Below are positions 22,123 through 35,409 of a DNA stretch of 64,000 nt, one piece after another. The position numbers and the translations under genes are program-made. Position 1 is the first letter of the stretch. The number at the start of each line of letters is the position of its first letter. The notes below the pieces were generated by a model. It saw only the letters and a program-made list of their open reading frames with translations, searched no databases and was not told the DNA's origin. Source of the stretch: Phyto melanocephala (Eukaryota > Arthropoda > Insecta > Diptera > Rhinophoridae); contig OW799237.1 in NCBI GenBank assembly GCA_941918925.1, forward strand, positions 56,656,997 through 56,720,996, in the 5' to 3' direction.

Positions 22123-22530
22123 CTAGAAAAGCCCGGCGCGTTGCTTCGCCCCTTAATGAATAAAAATGCATTCTGAATTTTAATTGAATATCAAGTGCAA
22201 AAACCTAAAAATTATAACTTTTTATAATGGGCATGGCCCTGCACACTTTTCTAATCACTGAACTGTATAGCCATGACAACTCAATATGTGTGCAAAGTTT
22301 CACAAAAATCGGTCCAGAGCAATTACCTCAAAATTATAACTTTTTTATGGGCGTGGCTCTGTCCACTTTTCTAATCACGAAATTATATAGTCATGACAGC
22401 TCAATATGTGTGTGCAAAGTTTCAGAAAAATCGGTGAAGTTCAAGTAGCTGAAAATTTTAACATTTTTTAATGGGCGTTTCACTGCCCACTTTTCTAATC
22501 ACGAAATTGTAGTCATGACAGCTCAATATA

Positions 22531-24189
22531 CTGTGAGCGTCAAAAAAGTGTACACAAATATTTTTTAAAACATTGTTTTTATATCAGTATTTTCATTTAC
22601 GATAAAGTTTTACATTTAGGTACTTTTAAATCAGTATTTAGTTCTCTACCTTATTCTAAACAAAACAGCAAAAATATTAACAACAACAAAAAATTTACAA
22701 CAAAAATAAAAAATAATTCATTATTTACGCGTCAAAAAAAAGTGTACAAACTGTTTTTAAATGAAAATAAAATCGATTTAGTATTTAGTTGATTTTGCTT
22801 TTGCCTTAATTACAGAATTTAGTCTTCTGGGTATCGATTCTACTAATTCTTTAGTTATATCGGATGAAATTTTCTGCCATTCCTCCATTATAACGGATTT
22901 CAGCATATCCTTATCGCTAATTGTCCTTTTTCGGAGTTGGCGGTCCAAATGCTCCCACAAATGTTCAATTGGATTTAAGCCCGGTGATTGTGGAGGATGA
23001 TCCAATGTTTTGGGAGAGCGGTACAGAAGCCATTCTTTTACTATATGGGATGTATGTTTGGGGTCGTTGTCCTGTTGAAAAATCCAAGATCCTTCCAACC
23101 CCAATTTCTCCATACTGAATGGCACGTTGTTTTGCAAAATGTTCAGGTAGTCCATCTTATTCATTGTACTTTCAATAAAAACCAAATTCCCTACTCCGCT
23201 TGCCGCCATACATCCCCACACCATCACCGAACCCCCTCCATGCTTAACCGTGGTTATTAAATTTTGGTTAGCATAATCATTGTTTTTTGTTCTCCATACT
23301 TTAACTGGTTTTTTCTGGCCAAACACCTCAAATTTACTTTCATCAGTCAAATGCACATTATTCCAGAATGAAACATCTTTATTTTCATACTTTTTGGCGT
23401 ATTCTAGGCGTCTTTTTTAATTAGCTGGTAATATTAGTGGTTTCTTTCGTGGGAATCGACCATGTTACCCGTTTTCGTGTAATGATCGTCGTATTGTACT
23501 GGCACTTACGGTAGTTTCTGATGTTGCCGAAACTTCCTCTGATATTTTAACGGCACTTTTAAAAGGATTCTTTTTTACATCGCGCACTATGGATATTATT
23601 TCAGCCTCCTTTAAAAGTTTTCGCCGGCCCGACCCTGGACGATTTTCTATTTTGCCGTATTTTTAGTTTTTATCAATAATTTTTTTTTGCAGTATTGTGG
23701 CTTCTGTTTATAATAGAGCCAATTTCTCTGAAAGTTTTTCCTTCATTCCGAAGTTTTATTACTAATTCTCTAATATCACTAGAAGTTTGTTTTCCCATTC
23801 CAAAAAAATTAAAATTTACTTCACACGAGGAGATCTTACTCTGCAGATCACAATTAATTTACATAAAACAATAAAAACCTTTCATTAGAATGCTAAAATA
23901 AAGAAAACAACCAAATATAACGATATTCTTTTACAGTAGCACACCGCTGAAATGATGCATATGCAACATGTACACTTTATTTTGACGCGTAAAATATGGA
24001 TTCGAATTTGTTTTTGCTCCATCATTTATGTATTTGTAAGAAATTTCTCATTGTCTTTCTATAGCTAACTAGAGATTAGTATACTAATATTAAAAACCCT
24101 AGAATGATAAATTTAGTCATATCTCAAAAGACTAAAAAAATACTTTATTGTAGAAAAAGTTTTTGTACACTTTATTTTGACGCTCACAG
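22531..24189 (-). mobile_element. Tc1-like transposon with IR/DR ends
   Basis: Outer ends CTGTGAGCGTCAAAA are perfectly inverted and flanked by TA (22529-22530 and 24190-24191). A second copy of the end motif, ACGCGTCAAAAAAAAGTGTA, lies about 200 bp inside at 22727, with its mirror (TTGACGCGT) near 23983-23991. Each end therefore has two transposase-binding repeats, as in IR/DR-type Tc1 elements. The 1659-bp length matches a full-size element, but the transposase is mutated. Confidence 0.92.
22778..23798 (-). pseudogene. Tc1 transposase, DD34E type, inactivated
   Basis: Starts MGKQTSSDIRELVIKLRNEG at 23798 (paired-like DNA-binding domain). A frameshift in an A-run near 23690 is followed by a stop, then GSGRRKLLKEAEIIS in frame. 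In-frame stops follow before HGRFPRKKP and KRRLEYAKKYENK. From 23356 the frame is open: LTDESKFEVFG (first Asp), GGGSVMVWGCM, WIFQQDNDPKHTS (second Asp), SPGLNPIEHLWEHLD (Glu). About 340 residues if intact, the usual Tc1 size. At least three stops and one shift make it non-functional. Confidence 0.92.
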
Positions 24190-24393
24190 TATGTGCAAAG
24201 TTTCAGAAAAATCGTTCTAGTGCAAGTACTTCAAAATTTTAACTTTTTTTATGGGCGTGGCCCTGCCCACTTTTCCAACCACGAAATTATAAATTTTTTA
24301 TGGACGTGGCCCCGCCCACTTTTCTAATTACGAAATCATATAGTCATGACAGCTTAATATGTGTGCAAAGTTTTAGCAAAATCGGTCAAGTGA

Positions 24394-24700
24394 ATTGGAT
24401 TTTATTTCTATTTAGTGAGTTAAGTTAACATTACTGTTCTTTACGAAACGTTGACGCTCTTGTTTAGCTTTGTCACCTCAGCGTTACCGCTCAGCGGAAT
24501 ATTACGCAACGCCTGCCGCTCTTGTTTCGGTTGGTCTGTTACTTTTACGTACATTTTATAGTGTGGTAAAATGCACAGATTACATCTTTTTATATTTATA
24601 TATAAATACAATATTATAATTTAACAAATTTATACAATAAAAATGTAAAAAAGTAAAGCACGCACTACTGCTTATTAAAAAACTTTGCAATAACATGATA
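24394..24700. other. Intron spacer
   Basis: Contains GACGCTCTTGTTTAGC near 24450, which resembles a segment shared by 8838-8908 and 43383-43452. No gene. Confidence 0.4.
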
Positions 24701-25956
24701 AAAACAAGTAAGAGCACTATATTCGGCTGTGCCGAATTTTTTATACCCACCACCAATTTTGTGTACATTTAAAGCACAATATTTATTATTTTGTTAATCG
24801 CTAAGGAATAATCTGTTTATAATAAAATTTGTATCACTTTCTTTGTAGAGGGTGGCTAAATTTTAAGGGCCCATGTTGAAGGTGAACTACACCTAGTCTT
24901 TAAATTTGTTTTCTGCATTTTACTTGACATTTCTCAATCTCAAACTTACTCAATTTGATCCGTGGAAAGATACGCAAATGAGCAACGCTTTAAAGTTATT
25001 CAGGTTTTTTATAAAAATGGGCGTTCAAATCAAAATGCATTTTGTGCACTTCGTAATTCTTTTGATCAACAAATTCGTCCACAATCAATATAGTTTCTGC
25101 TAATAAATACAACTTAGATATTTCAATATAGTCCTTTATTTTCCCAAAAACTTTGTCAATAGAGAAATTACATGAATTTAAGATAAACCGTTATATGGGA
25201 GGTAGGCGTTAAAGTGGGCGTGTCATCTAAACTTTTTGGCACAACAATTACATTGATTAGAAGGATATACGTAGCAAATTTGATTATCTTACCTCTAATT
25301 TTGGCGGTTTTATGAGCTTTTAAATTTCATTATCGGTAGATAACGTGAAAAGTGGGCGTTATAGTAGGCGTGTCAAAGTTGTTTTTGCGAATGAGTACAA
25401 CTTAGGTGTTTCAATATAGCCCTTTATTATTCCAAAATCTTTATTAATAGAGAAATTATATGAATTTTAGGTAAAACGTTGTATGGGAGGTGGGCGTAAA
25501 AGTGGGCGTGGCACGTTAATTTTCTGGCACAGTAATGGCATTGCCTAGGGGGATTTACGTAGCAAATGTTATTATCATACCTCTAACTTTGGCGGTTTTA
25601 TGAGCTTTTAAATTTCATTAACGGTAGAAAACGTGAAAAGTGGGCGTTATAGTAGGCGTGTCAAAGTTGTTTTTGCGAATGAGTACAACTTAGGTGTTTC
25701 AATATAGCCCTTTGTTATTCCAAAATCTTTATTAATAGAGAAATTATATGAATTTTAGGTAAAACGTTATATGGGAGGTGGGCGTAAAAGTGGGCGTGGC
25801 ACATTGATTTTCTGTTACAAAAAAGCTATATTCGGCTGTGCCGAATTTTTTATACCCACCACCAATTTTGTGTACATTTAAAGCACAATATTTATTATTT
25901 TGTTAATCGCTAAGGAATAATCTGTTTATAATAAAATTTGTATCACTTTCTTTGTA

Positions 25957-26801
25957 GAGGGTGGCTAAATTTTAAGGGCCCATGTTGAAGGTGAACTACA
26001 CCTAGTCTTTAAATTTGTTTTCTGCATTTTACTTGACATTTCTCAATCTCAAACTTACTCAATTTGATCCGTGGAAAGATACGCAAATGAGCAACGCTTT
26101 AAAGTTATTCAGGTTTTTTATAAAAATGGGCGTTCAAATCAAAATGCATTTTGTGCACTTCGTAATTCTTTTGATCAACAAATTCGTCCACAATCGGGAG
26201 AATTGTAAAAAATATTTAAATTTCTGCAAAACAGGTCTGTATAAAATGTTAGAAAATCTGTGAATGCCTTCTTAGTTCGTTGAAGGGGAAACACTGCAGG
26301 TTTTTGCGTTCAAATCAAAATGCATTTTGTGCACTTCGTAATTCTTTTGATCAACAAATTCGTCCACAATCGGGAGAATTGTAAAAAATATTTAAATTTC
26401 TGCAAAACAGGTCTGTATAAAATGTTAGAAAATCTGTGAATGCCTTTTTAGTTCGTTGAAGGTGAAACACTGCTGGTTTTTGCGATAGTGTGGCAAAAAA
26501 GAGGTCAACCTCGACTCATCATCATGCCCAACAATTGAGCATCAACATTGTCCAACAATTGAGCATCAACATTGTCCAACAATTGAGCATCAACATTGTC
26601 CTTGAAAATTTGGACCATCAGATAGAGGGGTGGCGCCAAGGATGGGGGGGGGGGGGTGAGGTGTGCATTTGGCCGATATTTTGTTAAATACATAATTGAA
26701 CCATACAAATATTATCATTACAAAAAGAAATAATAATAATTTCTTAAATAATTTGTGATTTATTTAAATTCAACATCGGTCCTTAAAATTTAACCACCCT
26801 T
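25957..26801 (+). mobile_element. Internally deleted mariner, second copy
   Basis: Ends GAGGGTGGCTAAATTTTAAG and, inverted, AAGGGTGGTTAAATTTTAAG with TA on both sides. Same N-terminal remnant (QRFKVIQVFYKNGRSNQNAF) as at 18633-19395. The internal 180-bp block is again in two direct copies (about 26126-26305 and 26306-26478). Confidence 0.75.
26524..26599 (+). repeat. 24-bp tandem repeat, three copies
   Basis: CAACAATTGAGCATCAACAT plus TGTC is repeated three times in a row. The equivalent site in Q copy 1 (near 19219) has one copy, so the expansion happened in this copy. Confidence 0.9.
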
Positions 26802-28200
26802 TATAACTTCGATATGCTACTAAAATGCTTTTGCAAATGTAGTCTTTCAATGAAAGTGGGCGTTAAAGAAGGCGTGTCAATATAGTTTCTGCTAATAAAT
26901 ACAACTTAGATATTTCAATATAGTCCTTTATTTTCCCAAAAACTTTGTCAATAGAGAAATTACATGAATTTAAGATAAACCGTTATATGGGAGGTAGGCG
27001 TTAAAGTGGGCGTGTCATCTAAACTTTTTGGCACAACAATTACATTGATTAGAAGGATATACGTAGCAAATTTGATTATCTTACCTCTAATTTTGGCGGT
27101 TTTATGAGCTTTTAAATTTCATTATCGGTAGATAACGTGAAAAGTGGGCGTTATAGTAGGCGTGTCAAAGTTGTTTTTGCGAATGAGTACAACTTAGGTG
27201 TTTCAATATAGCCCTTTATTATTCCAAAATCTTTATTAATAGAGAAATTATATGAATTTTAGGTAAAACGTTGTATGGGAGGTGGGCGTAAAAGTGGGCG
27301 TGGCACGTTAATTTTCTGGCACAGTAATGGCATTGCCTAGGGGGATTTACGTAGCAAATGTTATTATCATACCTCTAACTTTGGCGGTTTTATGAGCTTT
27401 TAAATTTCATTAACGGTAGAAAACGTGAAAAGTGGGCGTTATAGTAGGCGTGTCAAAGTTGTTTTTGCGAATGAGTACAACTTAGGTGTTTCAATATAGC
27501 CCTTTGTTATTCCAAAATCTTTATTAATAGAGAAATTATATGAATTTTAGGTAAAACGTTATATGGGAGGTGGGCGTAAAAGTGGGCGTGGCACATTGAT
27601 TTTCTGTTACAAAAAAGCGTCTCACCAAAAAGCAAAGTGTGCAAAATTTCAAAGTCGTACATCCAATTTTGTTGCTTTTATGACGTTTTTGTTTTTAAAT
27701 ATACCGAAAAATACACTGTGCGGTATAAATTTTCGTACATTTTGATCGATAACTCCTCTCCTAATAGATAGATTTAGATAATTTTCGGAAAAAATATTGT
27801 TTTATTAAAAAAATATATATTCGAAGTTTCATGGGTCCACGTTAATGCGTTTGGACACAATTCCATTTTATTCGATGTTCGAAGGACACGGTTTTTTCGA
27901 CCTACTCTTGCTTTTCGAGCTATAACTCTCTTCCTAATATTCCGATTTAGTCCATTTTCAATACCAAACAAACCTTGTCTATAAGAAAAATTCTGGCAAA
28001 ATTTGAGCCCCCTAGCTTTTTCGGTGCGACCTCTATCGTGCTTTCAACAGACGGACGGACATAGCTAGATCGTCATTAAATCAAACCCTGATTCAGAATA
28101 TATACACTTTATGGGGTCTAAAATGGATATTTCGATGTGTTACAAACGGAATGACAAAATAAATATACCCCCACCATATTTTTGGTGGCGGGTATAACAA

Positions 28201-30385
<2,185 letters not shown>

Positions 30386-30525
30386 AAAGTAAACTTTAAA
30401 AAATAAAATTTATTTTTGCTTTTATCGACCTTTTATTTTAAACTTTATTTTATATTAGTTGAGCTTGAGGTCAAACAATTAAGTTAAAAATATTTGTTTA
30501 TTTATTTATTTTTAAATTTTCAATA

Positions 30526-30554
30526 TTTCGCCTACCATCGGTTGGCATCATCAG
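30526..30554 (-). ncRNA. Hammerhead-like motif, minus copy
   Basis: On the minus strand CTGATGA is followed by GCCAACCGATGGTAGGC, which folds as a 6-bp stem with one mismatch, and then GAAA. This is the core order of a hammerhead ribozyme, known from Penelope-like elements. I could not find a convincing stem I or the UH cleavage site, and one base is extra after CTGATGA. It may be degenerate. Confidence 0.35.
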
Positions 30555-30713
30555 GAATCTTAAATTATACAAAAATATATAAACAAAATATAAAACAACA
30601 AATCAATATACATTTAACCACTGGATAATTAATTACATAAATCTAGATACACTTACAATGAGTATAATAACTAAACGTAATCTATCAACATTTAATATTA
30701 AACTAATTACATA

Positions 30714-32591
30714 TTATTTCCCCTTGTTTATAATTTGTCTATAGTTCTGTGCACAGTTATCAATGTCACTCTTAAAGTTAATTCTCTTCTCTTTTGGTGT
30801 ATTAATAATATGAAGCATTTCCAATGTGAGTCGTCTGTTGTAGTTGTTCTCTGTTTGCAAAATTGTTACACTATTTAAGTCGGGTGTGTGTTCTCTCTCC
30901 GCACAGTGGGCCGCAAGTGCCGTTTTTTGTGTAAGAATTTTTCCTCTATGTCTTAAATCTGATCTGTGTCCTGCTATTCTAGTTCTTAATTTATTTTTTG
31001 TTGTACCAATATATACTTGATCGCATATATTGGTATCGTCACCACTGCATCTAATTTTATAAATTACATTCGATTTGTCCATTTTGTCTATCCCGCTTTT
31101 TGTATTTGTAAATAGTTGTCTGAGCGTATTTCCCGCTTTTTGTGCAATGTCATATTTTTCCTTATCGTAGATTTTAGAATTTTTAATCCTTTCAGAAATG
31201 TTTGGTACATACGTAAATGCTTTGTAAATTCTTGCTATATTTTCCGTCCTAGTTCTACTTTTATTCCTCTTACGTTTCCGAACTAGTTTTCTAATTATAT
31301 GCATTGGAAAAGAATTTTTTGTCAATATACTAGTTATCTTCCTCGTATTTTCGTCATGAAATAGTTTATCGCTTATCGTTAAAACTCTAGTTATAAAATT
31401 GGATGCCGTATTAATTATAATGTTTTTAGGAAGACATGAATAATAATTCATAATTCGTCCTGATGAAGTTGGTTTTTGGTACCAATCTACTTTGATTCTG
31501 TTTCCAATTTTAATAACCAATGCGTCCAGATATGGAAGTTGTCCTTGTGTTTCTATTTCAATTGTAAATTTAATTCTACGGTGGAAACTATTAAGTTGTT
31601 TTAAAGTTTTTTCAATTTCGTTCTCTCGTACTATTCCAAACAGGTCGTCAACATATTTCGTTAGTAATCTCGGTTTAGTTTCCAATTTTTCCATACTATC
31701 ACGTAATAATTCTTCCATAACTATATCCGCAATTATGGGTGACGCCGGAGAACCCATTGGTAAGCCACTAATTTGTGTATAAATTGTTTCCTTATACCTG
31801 AAATATCTGTTATCTTTTACACAGAATTTTAAAATTTTCGTAAATAGATCCTTTGTCATATTTGTATAATTTTTAATTTCATTCCATCTTTTCATAATTA
31901 CGTCTATTGCATAATCTACAGGTATACTGGGAAATAACGACACTACATCAAACGACACTAATTTTTCGTCCTTAGATATTGCACTATTGTTAACCTTATT
32001 CCTAAATTGCACCGCATCCCTTACATTAAACTCTGATTTTTCAGTAAGTTTTCTCAAAATGTTCGCAAGAAATTTGCATAACTCAGTTGAGGGTGAGTTT
32101 ATAGATGAACAAATTGGTCGAAGTGGATAATCGTCTTTATGTATTTTTGGGAGACCATAAATTCTTGGAGCATATGCCACGTCTGTTTTTAGTCTTCTTT
32201 TCTCTATCACAGTTATGTTATTGCATCTAAGGAGTTCATCAACTAGATCGTTGTTCCTCCTCTGAAGTGATGAGGTTGGGTCTTTATTTAATTTTCTATA
32301 TGTCATCATGTCATTTAAAATATTATTCATTCTTTCCTCATAGTCTTCGCGTTCCATTGCAACTGTCACATTTCCCTTATCTGCGTTCAAAATTAAGATA
32401 TTTTTGTTTTCTTTCAAAAAACGTCTCGTTTGTCCCACTGTGTTAAGTATAAAACGTTCTCTTCCATCTAAGCTATGTTTATTTATATGGTTTTCTACCA
32501 TAGTTGTAAAGTTCGTTCTTGCTGTCTCTTGTTCTTCCCCTTTGGATAATGTTTGTATACAATCTTCACCATCCGCTATGAATTTAAACAT
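30714..32591 (-). CDS. Penelope reverse transcriptase with GIY-YIG endonuclease
   Basis: 625 residues from the first Met. The frame stays open upstream (no stop) to the inversion junction near 32626, so the true N-terminus is lost and the start is arbitrary. RT motif 1 is in PRIYGLPKIHK (about 142-152). Motif A is FDVVSLFPSIP (Asp 215), motif B GLPMGSPASP (276-285), motif C YVDD (313-316). The C-terminal GIY-YIG nuclease has VIYKIRC (about 509), VYIGTTKNKL (about 526) and LRTRIAGHRSDL, ending with Glu in LTLEMLHI. It copies RNA and nicks target DNA in one protein, the Penelope hallmark. No internal stops. Confidence 0.93.
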   Translation of the reverse strand: MFKFIADGEDCIQTLSKGEEQETARTNFTTMVENHINKHSLDGRERFILNTVGQTRRFLKENKNILILNADKGNVTVAMEREDYEERMNNILNDMMTYRKLNKDPTSSLQRRNNDLVDELLRCNNITVIEKRRLKTDVAYAPRIYGLPKIHKDDYPLRPICSSINSPSTELCKFLANILRKLTEKSEFNVRDAVQFRNKVNNSAISKDEKLVSFDVVSLFPSIPVDYAIDVIMKRWNEIKNYTNMTKDLFTKILKFCVKDNRYFRYKETIYTQISGLPMGSPASPIIADIVMEELLRDSMEKLETKPRLLTKYVDDLFGIVRENEIEKTLKQLNSFHRRIKFTIEIETQGQLPYLDALVIKIGNRIKVDWYQKPTSSGRIMNYYSCLPKNIIINTASNFITRVLTISDKLFHDENTRKITSILTKNSFPMHIIRKLVRKRKRNKSRTRTENIARIYKAFTYVPNISERIKNSKIYDKEKYDIAQKAGNTLRQLFTNTKSGIDKMDKSNVIYKIRCSGDDTNICDQVYIGTTKNKLRTRIAGHRSDLRHRGKILTQKTALAAHCAEREHTPDLNSVTILQTENNYNRRLTLEMLHIINTPKEKRINFKSDIDNCAQNYRQIINKGK

Positions 32592-32625
32592 TGGGAAACT
32601 TTTCTTGGTCGTCGGTATGGCATGT

Positions 32626-33780
32626 TATACAAATATGACAAAGGATCTATTTACGAAAATTTTAAAATTCTGTGTAAAAGATAACAGATATTTCAGGTAT
32701 AAGGAAACAATTTATACACAAATTAGTGGCTTACCAATGGGTTCTCCGGCGTCACCCATAATTGCGGATATAGTTATGGAAGAATTATTACGTGATAGTA
32801 TGGAAAAATTGGAAACTAAACCGAGATTACTAACGAAATATGTTGACGACCTGTTTGGAATAGTACGAGAGAACGAAATTGAAAAAACTTTAAAACAACT
32901 TAATAGTTTCCACCGTAGAATTAAATTTACAATTGAAATAAAAACACAAGGACAACTTCCATATCTGGACGCATTGGTTATTAAAATTGGAAACAGAATC
33001 AAGGTAGATTGGTACCAAAAACCAACTTCATCAGGACGAATTATGAATTATTATTCATGTCTTCCTAAAAACATTATAATTAATACGGCATCCAATTTTA
33101 TAACTAGAGTTTTAACGATAAGCGATAAACTATTTCATGACGAAAATACGAGGAAGATAACTAGTATATTGACAAAAAATTCTTTTCCAATGCATATAAT
33201 TAGAAAACTAGTTCGGAAACGTAAGAGGAATAAAAGTAGAACTAGGAAGGAAAATATAGCAAGAATTTACAAAGCATTTACGTATGTACCAAACATTTCT
33301 GAAAGGATTAAAAATTCTAAAATCTACGATAAGGAAAAATATGACATTGCACAAAAAGCGGGAAATACGCTCAGACAACTATTTACAAATACAAAAAGCG
33401 GGATAGACAAAATGGACAAATCGAATGTAATTTATAAAATTAGATGCAGTGGTGACGATACCAATATATGCGATCAAGTATATATTGGTACAACAAAAAA
33501 TAAATTAAGAACTAGAATAGCAGGACACAGATCAGATTTAAGACATAGAGGAAAAATTCTTACACAAAAAACGGCACTTGCGGCCCACTGTGCGGAGAGA
33601 GAACACACACCCGACTTAAATAGTGTAACAATTTTGCAAACAGAGAACAACTACAACAGACGACTCACATTGGAAATGCTTCATATTATTAATACACCAA
33701 AAGAGAAGAGAATTAACTTTAAGAGTGACATTGATAACTGTGCACAGAACTATAGACAAATTATAAACAAGGGGAAATAA
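32626..33780 (+). pseudogene. Penelope RT/GIY-YIG, 5'-truncated second copy
   Basis: Open from YTNMTKDLF to the same C-terminal NKGK stop. It lacks motif A and everything before it, so it cannot be active. The frame continues upstream by chance through the junction to 32404, in antisense to the other copy, and that part is not real. It differs from the longer copy at IEIKTQGQ (K for E) and RTRKENI (K for T). Confidence 0.9.
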
Positions 33781-33939
33781 TATGTAATTAGTTTAATATT
33801 AAATGTTGATAGATTACGTTTAGTTATTATACTCATTGTAAGTGTATCTAGATTTATGTAATTAATTATCCAGTGGTTAAATGTATATTGATTTGTTGTT
33901 TTATATTTTGTTTATATATTTTTGTATAATTTAAGATTC

Positions 33940-33968
33940 CTGATGATGCCAACCGATGGTAGGCGAAA
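33940..33968 (+). ncRNA. Hammerhead-like motif, plus copy
   Basis: Identical core to the minus-copy motif: CTGATGA, mismatched hairpin, GAAA. It lies about 160 bp after the ORF stop, in the same 3' position. Confidence 0.35.
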
Positions 33969-34330
33969 TATTGAAAATTTAAAAATAAATAAATAAACAA
34001 ATATTTTTAACTTAATTGTTTGACCTCAAGCTCAACTAATATAAAATAAAGTAAACTTTAAATGATACAATTCAAACAAATGTTTGATTATCGTGACAAA
34101 ATATATGATGAAATGAAACAAAAATAACTATTACTTTACGACAACCAAATACTGTTATAGAAACTATAATATTACTGTCGTGATCATGTCGTAACCATGG
34201 TTTTTCTATGCGTGCAGTCGTAAGAAAGTTATAAAAAGGTTGAGTAAAAATTTAGGTAAAATTCCTAAATATTTTTGAGTTGTGTTTTTTTTTATATAAG
34301 TGAGGAACCGATAAAAATTTTTAATGACAT

Positions 34331-34420
34331 ACATACGTACCTAAAATATTGGAAAGAATCAAAAATTCCGAAGAATGTTTTGAGACAACTATTTACTAAT
34401 ACAAAGAGTCATGGTACAAT
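34331..34420 (+). pseudogene. Older Penelope fragment
   Basis: Translates as TYVPKILERIKNSEE then VLRQLFTNTKSHGT. This matches two blocks of the nearby Penelope protein (YVPNISERIKNSK and LRQLFTNTKSG) with the roughly 20 residues between them deleted. The divergence shows it is an older insertion, independent of the dimer that ends at 34062. Confidence 0.75.
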
Positions 34421-34692
34421 TATCAGGTAGCCTCACTAAAACATCTGATTTTTTTTCTCTACCTTAAGGTTTAACAAAAATGTAAAATTTTGTTTATGTA
34501 TGTGTATCAGAGAACAGTAGCAATTGCATTGCTTGTAGAGTTTGCTTTTGTAAATGCATTGTTTATTACTTAATATTTTTTCGATACCGTTAGCAATAAC
34601 AACATACAAAACATTCCTTTGTATACAAAATGCTCAAATGATTCATTAAAGCTAAACTCTTTTGACTAAAATAGTGTTTTTATTATTTGTTA

Positions 34693-35409
34693 CTAGCCAA
34701 ACCCGGCGCGCGTTGCTACGCCCCTTAATGAATCGAAATGCATTCTGAATTTTAATTGAATATCAAGTGTAAAAACCTAAATATTATAATTTTTTTTATG
34801 GGCGTGGCATTGCCCACTTTTCTAATCACGAAATTGTAAAGTCATAACAGCTCAATATGTGTGGAAAGTTTCAGAATAATCGGTCCAGTGCAAGTACCTC
34901 AAAATGATACCTATTTTTTATGGGCGTGGCACTGCCCACTTTTTTAATCACAAAATTATTTAGTCATGACAGCTTGATATGTGTGCAAAGTTTTAGAAAA
35001 ATCGGTCTGGTGCAAGTACCTAAAAATTATAACCTTTTTTTATGGGCGTGGCCTTGCCCACTTTTCTAAACACGAAATTATATGGTTATGACAGCTTAGT
35101 ATGTGTGCAAAGTTTCAGAAAAATCGGTCCAATGCAAGTACCTCAAAATTAAAACTATTTTAGGGGCGTGGCCCCGCCCACTTTTCTTATCACAAAATTA
35201 TTTAGTCATGACAACTCAATATGTGTGCAAAGTTTCAGAAAAATCGGTCAAGTGCAAGAAGCTAAAACAGATAACTAATTTTTATGGGCGTGGCTCCGCC
35301 CACTTTTTTCCACCCATAAACACTCCCTGGTATGTGTACAACAACTTGCCAAAGTTTGAGTCCGATCGGTTTTACAGTTTCGGAGTCTATAGCTAACACA
35401 CACACGTAA
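34693..35409 (-). mobile_element. Short Helitron, inverted pair, left half
   Basis: CTAG end at 34693-34696 (plus-strand CTAGCCAAACCCGGCGCGCG). Five to six units of about 120 bp lead to the leader (plus-strand GATCGGTTTTACAGTTTCGG, then TATAGCTAACACACACACG). The TC end itself is missing, and the sequence runs straight into the right half. Confidence 0.82.

Larger units (their letters stand above)
22123..24393 (-). mobile_element. Short Helitron, 5'-truncated, split by a Tc1 element
   Basis: Reads on the minus strand: its CTAG 3' end is at 22123-22126 (plus-strand CTAGAAAAGCCCGGCGCGTT). Units with GGGCGTGGCNCTGCCCACTT and CAAAGTTTCAGAAAAATCGG follow. The unit array resumes after the Tc1 element and stops near 24393 without the TC end. 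The Tc1 element sits in a TATGTG motif present in every unit. Confidence 0.82.
24701..28200 (+). repeat. Family Q repeat, copy 2, with internal duplication
   Basis: Cap at 24701, terminal GGTGGCGGGTATA hairpin at about 28180-28196. The body has been duplicated. The text after the cap (CTATATTCGGCTGTGCCGAAT) restarts at 25826, and the stretch from 25092 reappears from 26884, nearly identical by eye for about 730 bp. The first unit lacks the segment corresponding to about 26195-26880 (junction near 25085). It looks like unequal exchange or insertion of one Q copy into another. Contains a deleted mariner at 25957-26801 and its truncated twin at about 24847-25085. Confidence 0.75.
30386..34062. 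mobile_element. Penelope-like retroelement, head-to-head dimer
   Basis: Two copies in opposite orientation share about 1.43 kb: arms at about 30437-31869 (minus copy) and 32625-34050 (plus copy). They meet 5' to 5' with about 755 bp unique to the longer minus copy. The whole block is flanked by a 15-bp direct repeat AAAGTAAACTTTAAA (30386-30400 and 34048-34062), so it probably inserted once as a unit. I noticed two amino-acid differences between the arms, which suggests a recent event. Head-to-head, 5'-truncated copies are known for Penelope-like elements. Confidence 0.9.

Noticed and set aside
31492..31782. 96-residue frame antisense to the Penelope RT (also 32712-33002)
   Set aside because: It mirrors the reverse-transcriptase motif region and appears twice only because the element is duplicated.
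32404..32625. N-terminal extension of the plus-strand Penelope frame
   Set aside because: It is antisense to the longer minus-strand copy and fused to the real frame only by the inversion junction.
35103..35396. Frames reading MCKVSEKSVQC and similar (also 11691, 22227, 55378)
   Set aside because: They come from the tandem units of the short Helitrons, in both orientations, and are non-coding repeats.
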